Source: Conus ventricosus (Eukaryota; Mollusca; Gastropoda; Neogastropoda; Conidae). Taken from it: a stretch of DNA of 64,000 nucleotides. A model generated the notes under the pieces. The model was not told where the DNA came from, did no database searches, and worked only from the letters and a program-made list of their open reading frames with translations. Shown in pieces: positions 56,504 to 64,000 of the stretch (positions are counted from its first letter, which is position 1; each line of letters opens with the position of its first letter). A program made the translations under genes and the position numbers. Location of the stretch: assembly GCA_018398815.1 (NCBI GenBank), contig CM031601.1, positions 34,654,306 to 34,718,305 of the forward strand, read 5' to 3'.

Positions 56504-57148
56504 ACACACACACACTTGTCAAGAGGGGGGGGGGGATATGATTAGTTGTAAGAGGGAAGTGGGGGGGGGGGGTGTACTGTTGTGACATCAGTTTGTTTTT
56601 ATGTCATTTGTTCTTTTATGTTCTTTTTTGTGTTTAGTGTTTCCTGACGAAGGGTCTAAGGCCCAAAAGCTTCATTTTTTTTTTTTTTAAAGGACTTCAA
56701 AGTAATCATTTTTTATATTGTGTTTATTGAATTCCAGCAGTCGTTTTCATACATTTGATTTACTTAGTATGATTTCCCACTCTGATTTACTTATCTACAG
56801 GCCTTATTCTTTATGTCCTGAAAGTACTGTTTGTCAAATTTTCTTTAGCTAGAGTTCTGAGGATTCATCATACTAAATGTTTGTCTCAATTGACATAGTT
56901 TCTTTCCACATCAGTCTCAGTCTTCATGGTGTTGAAAGCTGTTCTATAGAATGAGTTGTTTAGAAGCAAGAAAGTGATTTCTAAAGATTTTTATGCCATA
57001 TTTAATACAAAATATGCTTCAGCTTCAGGGGGCGCCGCCCCCTGACCCCCGCCGGGCTGTTGCCCATGTACCCCACTGGGGGCCCATGGTGAACCCCCAG
57101 ATCCCCGCCAATCTCCTCTTTTTTTTAAAAAAACTGTTTTCATCCCTG
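55552..57148. mobile_element. CAGGGATGAAAAC-ended DNA transposon, 1,597 bp
   Basis: The left end cagggatgaaaac and right end gttttcatccctg are 13-bp perfect inverted repeats. Flanks ttcac (55547-55551 and 57149-57153) form a 5-bp duplication that, when collapsed, restores the 38-bp minisatellite unit. The interior has CTCCGCCG repeats (55561-55640), a zinc-finger exon, C-rich and CA-rich simple sequence (56330-56560) and a G/C-rich block near 57028-57110. No full transposase is present, so it is non-autonomous. End sequence is hAT-like, but the 5-bp duplication is atypical for hAT. Confidence 0.7.
55866..56066 (+). pseudogene. Zinc-finger exon of a transposon-type protein
   Basis: The frame encodes VFCEPCQKRVYFGSRGFVAI followed by RDHIERPSHQQKM, a CxxC...H....H pattern like the finger found at the start of some transposon-derived proteins. 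The frame before 55866 is open back to about 55855 and then meets a stop. The continuation after 56066 is lost. It lies wholly within the 1.6-kb element and is presumably its former first coding exon. Confidence 0.45.
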
Positions 57149-57257
57149 TTCACTGTGGCGAGGTACACGCTGTGCCGATTGGAATGTGTGATGCTGGTCT
57201 CCCCAGAGCCAAGAAAGTGGCTTTGCAGAAACTACTGACCACTTGTACTGCTGTGTC

Positions 57258-57300
57258 AGCCCTGATATGGCCCTTTGCGGTCGGCTTGGCTATAAACAAC
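57258..57300 (+). repeat. Dispersed repeat B, copy 3
   Basis: Complement of the 24592 copy: agccctgatatggccctttg, cggtcggcttggctataaac. Confidence 0.7.
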
Positions 57301-57439
57301 ATTACAATTACCGTACTGCTGGACCGACAAGGCAAGAGAGAGAGAGAGAGAGAGCAAAACGCACACACGAAGAGAGAGACAGACAGACAGACAGAGAAAG
57401 AGAGAGACAGATAGAGGGCAAAAGAAGCACACACACACA

Positions 57440-57498
<59 letters not shown>

Positions 57499-57689
57499 CC
57501 TTCGTCTAATATCACTTTATGTGGAATGACGTTAAATTGAAGACGACAACAACAACAACAACAACACACAAAACCTCCTTAAAGACACATCTTTTCCCTC
57601 GGACTGATTAATGATATCCACTTACAACTGTGCGCATGTTTTCTAGTGTTGAACGCGCTCGTGTGTCTGTCTGCGTGTGTGAGTTCTCG

Positions 57690-57831
57690 GCGGCATGTGT
57701 GTGTGTGTGTGTGCGTGTGCGTGTGCGTGGTGTGTGTGTGTGTGTGCGTGTGCGTGTGTGCGCGCGCGCGCGGCGCGTGCGCGTGTGCGCGTGCGCGTGT
57801 GCGTGTGTGTGCGCGTGCGTGTGCGTGTGTT

Positions 57832-57889
<58 letters not shown>

Positions 57890-58046
57890 CGTGTGTGTGT
57901 GTGTGCGTGCGTGTGTGTGTGTGTGTGTGTGTGCGTGCGTGTGTGTGTGTGCGTGTGTGTGTGTGTGTGTGTGTGCGTGCGTGTGTTTGTGCGTGTGTGT
58001 GTGTGTGTGTGTGGTGTGGTGTGTGTGTGTGTGTGTGGTGTTGTGT

Positions 58047-58078
<32 letters not shown>
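57690..58078. repeat. Long TG/CG microsatellite
   Basis: About 390 bp of (TG)n with frequent CG and occasional TT interruptions. Open in several frames only because the repeat lacks stops. Confidence 0.95.
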
Positions 58079-58080
<2 letters not shown>

Positions 58081-58180
58081 TTGAATAGGAATTATAATTT
58101 TATCATGTTTTTCTGTAATATGCGGTTTGGGCTCTTGCGAGGTAAAGTGCTCTATAAATATCCTGTTACATTACATTATG

Positions 58181-58228
<48 letters not shown>

Positions 58229-58229
58229 C

Positions 58230-58275
58230 AGCCCTGATATGGCCCTTTGCGGTCGGCTGGGCTATAAGCAACATT
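58230..58275 (+). repeat. Dispersed repeat B, copy 4
   Basis: agccctgatatggccctttg, cggtcggctgggctataagc. Flanked on both sides by CA microsatellites, as if the repeat carried or seeded the CA tail. Confidence 0.7.
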
Positions 58276-58281
58276 ATTTTA

Positions 58282-58334
<53 letters not shown>

Positions 58335-58556
58335 TTTAATACTTACGGTAGTACTTACGCTCACTGTTTGCTGTCCTCAAAATGCTGTCAAGCCCATTCA
58401 CCAGACGCAGACGTAAACACACTACTAGCCAACACAGTTTGTTTTGCATGTTTCATGCATTTGTTTTTGCTGTGATAGTAAATTTCCACATAAACATGAA
58501 CAGATTTTGGTTTCCATGTTTCATGCTTTTTTTCGCTACGTTTGTGACATGCTGAG

Positions 58557-58592
<36 letters not shown>

Positions 58593-59617
58593 AGCATGTG
58601 TGTGGGAGAGAGAGAGAAAGAGGGAAAGAGAGAATCAAAGCAATGCGAGAGGGGGCGAAAGAAAAGAGCAATGGAAGACAGGACAGAGAAAGACAGAGAC
58701 AGAGAGATTTTGTACTCACGGTTGTGTAGCATAGTTGATATAGGATGTATCCATCATTGTGAAAACTCAGCTCAACATGTTACTTATCACGGACTGTCCG
58801 TCAAATGGAAGATAATACAGTATTGCTGTTTTCCTTTGTATGCAAACAACTAAGAAGTCTCACAGACTGATTTTCTTTATTACTTTCCTGTGAATTGATT
58901 TGGAAATTGTCGTGTTGGTTGCCAGCCAGCAAGTACTCGACTCATGGAGGAGCAGGTGGGGTGGGGGTGGGGTGGGGTGGGGGTGGGGCATTAAACCTGA
59001 GTTATGTCTACAGTAAAGTAAATGTAACATGCAAAAAAAAAGAAGAAAACAACGGTCTTTACTCTGAAAAGAAAGCAGTCTATATGGATGCAGTGCAATG
59101 AATGAATAACACAGGGCTCAGTTGCAAAGAACAAAACAAACTTGGGCTTACTGACATACCAAAACAAAAACTGCGATTTCCATACAGTAAAGCAACAACA
59201 ACAACCAGTCAGCCAACCCAACCATCCAAACTAACAAAGAAAACAAGTTAAATAACACGGAAAAAAAACTGATACTAGACTATATACAACATAGAGAACA
59301 GGAAACATGATGATTGTGTAAGTTGGCACCTGAGAAAATGCATTTATAAGCATATCCAGCTGCGCATTCATGATGGCTATAAAGGGCGTGCAGTTATCTG
59401 GTGGAACACACACACACACAGACACAGACACAGCGATTGATCCATGTGTCAGTGTGTGTGCGCTCACACAGGATTACAGTGTGTGTGTGTGGTGTGTGCG
59501 TGCGTGCGTGCGTGTGTGTGTGTGTGCGTGCGCGCGCACGCGTTTGAATGAGTATGCATGTTCTTGAGAGAGAGAGAGAGAGATTCTGGGTTTGTCCATT
59601 GTCTAAAATTTGGAACG

Positions 59618-62607
59618 TTACTTTGCCTTTCCTTTCTTTTTTTCCTTAGGCGTGTCTTGCATTATGGGGGATGCTTGCATCCATTGCTCTTGCATGATCA
59701 GGGCCAGCCTTTGGTCATCTTTTCTAATACCCCATGCTCTGCGCTTCAGCTGGTTGACAATGGCATGCATACCTTCTCCCCCCTGTTCAAGTAAAGCTAA
59801 CCCAAATTTCCGTCTCCGGATCCAGTCAGCACAGTGGTCTTCAAGGATGTGCTGCTTTGGGATAACATTGCTCTGATGACCAAAGTATGTTCTGTACAGT
59901 GTCATGTACTGGTCGATTGCGAGTTGGATCTCTTTAAAATCCTTCTCAACAGGCTGGCTTGAAGACAGTAGGCTGTGAACATTGGAATAAGCCTTGTTCA
60001 ACGTGGTGTATTTACGTTATATTTCTCTTCCTATGGCCTGAATGCTTTGGTCATCTGTCATACTATTCACTGTCTTCTCTATGCTGTCAAAGATATCCGT
60101 GATGACCTCTGCTTTGAGGTATTTGTTACAGTGGTTGCCGATAAAAGTGCCACTGTAGTAGGCTTGCTTCTATTTGTTACAGTGGTTGCCAATAAAAGTG
60201 CCACTGTAGTAGGCTTGCTTCACGATCCTGTGTCTTTGAAGCACAGACTCAACTGCAACACCTACTGGTTCTTCACCCTTCTTGAAAGGATTAAGGCCTT
60301 TCAGTGAAGGAGTATCTGTTTTCTGACTTTGACAACACATCTTCACCATCCTAACACTTCTTTGAAACTCCCGGTGTGTACCTCTTACATTTGGTTCCTC
60401 TTTCTTTGCCAGATCTAGCGCTATCCTTTTGTCAACATCATAGCAGTCATCTTCCTAAAGATCATGATGCTTCTTGACAATTCCCAAAAGGACATGAAGG
60501 TAGGGAGGGGCGACATGATCTAGTTCAATGTCCCACACATTCGGCAAGATAAGATTCTGGAAGCACTTGGCCTGAGATTTTTTTCCACCTTCTTTCACAA
60601 ACTTGGCATGCATTTTCTTCATGCCTTCAAGCGTTCTCTGTTTGATAGTATCTCCAAATCGATCACTGCACTTCTTTTGTGCTTGTTCTTTTGTGGCTGT
60701 ACACCACAGACATGGATACACACCCTGAGCTCCAGACAGCCCATACATTTTAGGAGGAAATCATAATCCCCAAACAGAAACGGTCTAATATTTTTTCCTT
60801 TCCATGTTGTTTGTGCAAGCCGACTGATTTGCTGTTTGAAAGGATTCAAAACAGTTCTGATGTTTTCACTGCTGTCTTTTGCCTCTACTATGCAGACCAG
60901 GAAACAGTTTTCCTTGGCATTGGGGTGTTCAAGATTTGCGACAGACATGACCAGTATGAAACTGCCACCCCCATGATCACCTCCAACTTTCACCCATATT
61001 TCATTTTCAGGAATAGTGTTATGATGCCATGTCAACAACTTCTTTTCTTCATACTGGTCTAATAGTTTTTTCAGGAATGTCGGCAAATCTTCAACCCGTA
61101 CCACAGGGGTACTTTTCTTTTCATCTCTGTTAGTTTTCTGGTCATGGAAGATTAGTTTTTTTCCAGTCTACCCGAATCTTTCCACACTTCAAACTGTTTT
61201 GAAACTGTCTTTCTTTTTCCTCACTATCAAGTGTTATCCCTGCCTGTTTTAATATCTTCCTAAACTGCCTCTGTTTTGCCCAAGTCAGCAACATTCTTGC
61301 TTTCATTTTTGTTGCCTGTTTTGCAGTGATGTGTCCTTTCACACAACCAGCAGCTTTTAGAATCTCTGTCCTTTTTCTTTTTCCGGTGAATCTAAGCTCA
61401 GTGCTTTGCTGTTTCAACAAATCAGACTCCGAAGCACCTGAATATTCTCTGCGGATTTTGGCAACCTGGTGTCCTCTTTTCCTTCTAGTGGGAGCACTTG
61501 CAAAGGCTGAAGACTTTCTGGCTTTGATGATCTTTTTTAGAATTATAGGCTGACCCCTTGTTTTGCATGCAACAGTCTGTTTGTCACTGGATCCTTCCAT
61601 TTTGATACGGACTAAACGAGTGAGATACGCTTCTTCTCCAGCTGTCACAAATCTTCTAGTACTGAGTTCTAGTGGTCGAACTAATTTTCTTTTCTCAGTT
61701 TGTGATGAGTGGTGCTTCACTGTTTTGTGTGGTTTTGTTTGTCGCTGAATCTGTGTATGAGGGTTAGTTACAGGTGTGCTCAGCACTGACTTTGTTTGCA
61801 TTCCTGATGTGCTGTCAGTTATGTTATCAATCTCCGTTTGGACTTGTAAACTGCTCATATTGTTGGCATCATTCTGAAAGAAGTCTGGCCTTCGGGCATT
61901 GAGAATGTCCAACAGCCGCCTTTTGACAGTCTTCTGTTGAGGTGTTGACGATGCTGAAGGCTGGAACATTGCTCCTCTGTCACTGCTGTCAGTTTCTGTT
62001 CTGCTAGTGTTATTGCTGCTGAGAGATGTTTCTTCACAGGCACGACTGAGGGTATGTCAAGAACTTCACTTATGTCAGCCACACTGCCGTCATGTACTGT
62101 CTCAGTTGCAGTGACGTGGTTGACATTGACGTCATCATTATTACCATGAGTGCCTGTATGACAAGCTTGCTCGCTGATTCGATCAATGCTGTCATCACAA
62201 ACATTCTGATCTATATTTGTGTTACAAGTGGTGGTCATTGTCGTGTCTCTTGCTATGTCGTCTGTAACATTGCTGCCACAAATATCCCCATCTGAATAAG
62301 GAACGGTGCTGTCAGAAATATCACCCACACTACCTGTGTCAAGCGACTCACCTTTCTTACTGACATCACAGATTTCCTTGCTGCTGACTGCTCTGTTTTG
62401 ATTTGCTAGGGGGTCCAGTTTCCTTTTTTTAACACGTCTACGTGGTTTGGACTGTTCATGAAACGTGTGACACACGGTGCAATCAGCTTCTTCAATCGTT
62501 GGGTCAAACTCAGTCCACAGGCTATGTGTACTGGCTATCTGTTCTTTTATTGATTGGAGAACAGCAGCACTTTTTTTCCGTTTCATATAAACTAACAATT
62601 TGTACAC
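59618..62607 (-). pseudogene. Transposase-like gene of an unnamed family, broken
   Basis: Open stretches on the minus strand follow one another in consistent order: 62607-61855, 61969-61142, 61104-60619, 60748-60455 and 60001-59618. Frame changes lie near 61920, 61145, 60745 and in 60450-60010. The N-terminus has a CxxC pair (ADCTVCHTFHEQ) and a basic KPRRRVKKRK block. A basic region of 270 residues follows. The core holds VGGDHGGGSFILVMSVANLE, FLFGDYDFLLKCMG and GVYPCLWC, two Asp-bearing strands and a Cys pair in the style of DDE/RNase H-fold transposases. HILEDHCADWIRRRKFGL near the end could supply the acidic third residue. A 51-bp tandem duplication (60120-60221) interrupts it. I cannot name the superfamily; terminal repeats were not found. 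Confidence 0.55.
60120..60221 (-). repeat. 51-bp tandem duplication inside the transposase-like gene
   Basis: tatttgttacagtggttgcc...ggcttgcttc occurs twice in direct tandem (60120-60170, 60171-60221) with one base difference. Length 51 keeps the frame, but the minus-strand junction introduces a stop (NK then stop then KQAYYSG). Confidence 0.9.
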
Positions 62608-62720
62608 ATTGTTCTAGAGTACAGTTTGCCCTCTGTTTCTTCAGAAATGATAAGTCCATATGACTGTTCCAGTTCTGAGGCATATTTATTGCAATAAATT
62701 GTTTTTCCTGTAATGGGTTG

Positions 62721-64000
62721 CAGGGTTCGTAGCGTTTGGGAAAGTTTGGGGAAAAAAGATGTTATTTTCCAGGCCCTGGAAAGTCTTTGAAAAATAAGAA
62801 AATATGAATATGGTTTGTGAAAGTTTGTGAATTTAGAGTTATGTCACCAATATATTATCCACTCCGAAAAAAATCGGGGACCATGAAATTTTAACATATA
62901 AGAGGAAACAACTATAAAATATAATAAATGCGATCGGATGAACCGCAGCGAATTGAGTAGCAGACGAACTCTCGATTTCAAGCGCAACGCGAGTTACTTC
63001 CTTGAAATATCCGGGTCTCTCAGAGAAAACAAAATGCCGGGCCAGTGCGTTTTCAACGAGCTGTGGCTAGAAAATTCGACTTACAAACGATGGCTGCGGA
63101 AAAATGCTGGCAACAAGCGGTCTGCGTACTGTGCAGCGTGCAGAAAAAACATCGATATTGGATCGATGGTGAAGGAGCCCTCATCAGCCATAACGGCGGT
63201 AAGTCAATACAGTGTTCATCGCGTGGGATCACCGGTCACATTCTCTTGGTCACAGGAAGAAAAATGAGACGAAGACGGAAAATGATTTTTGGTGAACCTT
63301 TTGTTTCAGTAGTTAGCCAAGCTATCCAAACGCTCTCCCATCAGCCATACCTCAACCTACTTGTTTTTTTAATTTTTTTTACGTTGTTCAGGTTGACGTT
63401 TTTGCCCTTTAAAAGAAAAGAAAAAAGAATGTGACCATGTGACCTGCGCTTTGAAGGAAACACTGTTACAAATATTGCCAGAATTTGCAAAGTGGTGATT
63501 ACCTCATGCTCTACTGCAACTACTACTAGTACTACTTCTTTCTGTTCTAATACTGCTTCTCCTAGAACTTCTGCTCTGATATTATTATACTACTACTAGT
63601 ACTACTACGCTGTTTACTACCACCACTGCTACCCACTATTTTCATTCATACTATTTTTAATTATATTTTTAAAAGGTTGGGAACAATACTAATAGGAAAT
63701 ATTCATGTGAACTTATAATCATGTTATAATTAATACTAATGTGAAATGAAGATAGTATTTCTTTCCATATAGAGAGTACATAATTGTAAATGTAATTGTG
63801 ATTTTTAAAAAAAGTTAATACCATTAATAGCAATTGATATAAAACAGTAAGTTATACTGGTATTTATTTCACAATAACAAGAACATTCATTTTAATTAAT
63901 ATTTAACAGTATGTTGACAGAATTTTATAATGATCAATCAATATTTACAATTTTTTATAAAATTTCTGATACAGATATAGCAGTAACATCATACACTGTC
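62721..64000 (+). mobile_element. CAGGGTTC-ended DNA transposon, second copy, runs off the window
   Basis: The end cagggttcgtagcg at 62721 matches the element at 30407, as does the sub-terminal word aggc(c)ctggaaaagt...cttaaaaataag-like text near 62771-62800. A zinc-finger exon lies 313 bp further in. The rest (63200-64000) is A/T-rich, with ctactactag runs near 63520-63610, and holds no recognisable gene. The right end is outside the window. Confidence 0.5.
63034..63190 (+). pseudogene. N-terminal zinc-finger exon of a hAT-like transposon protein
   Basis: From ATG 63034 the frame reads MPGQCVFNELWLENSTYKRW and continues with a CxxC pair (AYCAACRKNIDIGSM). One base earlier or later the reading would continue into an ALISHNGG block that normally supplies the His ligands, so a one-base deletion near 63168-63172 breaks the finger. 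A donor-like ggcg|gtaagt follows at about 63199. The related start at 31253 has the same CVFN-x-x-W layout. Proteins of this layout are known from hAT-type transposons and domesticated relatives. Confidence 0.55.

Larger units (their letters stand above)
57149..59617. other. Repeat-rich intergenic/intronic stretch, no gene seen
   Basis: A partial 38-bp unit (57149-57175) comes first. Dispersed repeat B follows twice, inverted relative to the other copies (57258-57300; 58230-58275). Purine (GA/CAGA)n tracts occur near 57330-57420, CA near 57430-57495, a 390-bp TG/CG microsatellite (57690-58078), and CA near 58180-58228, 58286-58320 and 58563-58590. GT-rich tract near 59478-59540. Very long frames over these tracts are artefacts. 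Confidence 0.75.

Noticed and set aside
57630..58416. Very long plus-strand frames (129-256 codons) rich in Cys and Val
   Set aside because: They translate the TG/CG microsatellite, which lacks stop codons in several frames; no real protein composition.

Overview
The window looks like nuclear DNA of a marine invertebrate, most likely a mollusc (possibly a gastropod). The reasons are spliced exons with GT/AG borders, very dense CA/TG and CT microsatellites, several long minisatellite arrays, and remnants of pogo, piggyBac, hAT-like and Jockey-like transposons. The taxon is an inference; no diagnostic gene is present.

Host gene: a single gene appears to run through the window on the plus strand. 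Exons at 1276-1367, 28192-28368, 38420-38596 and 41419-41767 join in compatible reading phase. Together they encode most of a macrodomain followed by an acidic linker. Exons at 53532-53790 and 54094-54259 continue in phase and end in a stretch (positions 54197-54259) resembling the approach to a PARP catalytic domain. I read this as a PARP14-like macrodomain ADP-ribosyltransferase whose catalytic exons lie beyond the window. All other content is intronic or intergenic.

Polinton/Maverick-like element: the first big intron (1368-28191, about 26.8 kb) contains a 15-kb virus-like transposon at 2377-17370. It has inverted repeats of about 192 bp and a 5-bp target duplication (aggct), and it is inserted in a 42-bp satellite array (1856-2376 and 17371-17772). 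It carries a packaging ATPase (-), two intact proteins of unknown role (-), a conserved 397-codon protein (+), a coiled-coil membrane protein (-), a capsid candidate (+), a second coiled-coil protein (+), protein-primed family-B DNA polymerase (+), retroviral-type integrase (-), and small membrane proteins on both strands. Replication (PolB), integration (integrase) and virion assembly (ATPase, capsid and membrane proteins) are all represented. I could not find the usual adenain-type protease. Most long genes are interrupted by frameshifts, so the copy is either decayed or carries assembly indels. Short A/T-rich sequences precede most start codons. Each terminal repeat contains a nested 90-91 bp imperfect palindrome.

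Other regions: 17.8-25 kb holds a foldback repeat, a hairpin MITE, a pogo transposase relic, a LINE RNase H fragment and microsatellites. 25.8-27.4 kb is a decayed Jockey-like LINE. 30.4-33.5 kb is a CAGGGTTC-ended transposon with a nested 1.5-kb piggyBac relic. 35.5-37.9, 47.6-49.1, 50.0-51.9 and 53.1-53.5 kb are minisatellites with 61-, 20-, 43-, 59- and 84-bp units. 55.3-57.2 kb is a 38-bp minisatellite split by a 1.6-kb transposon. 59.6-62.6 kb is a broken transposase-like gene of a family I cannot name. 62.7-64.0 kb begins a second CAGGGTTC element that leaves the window.
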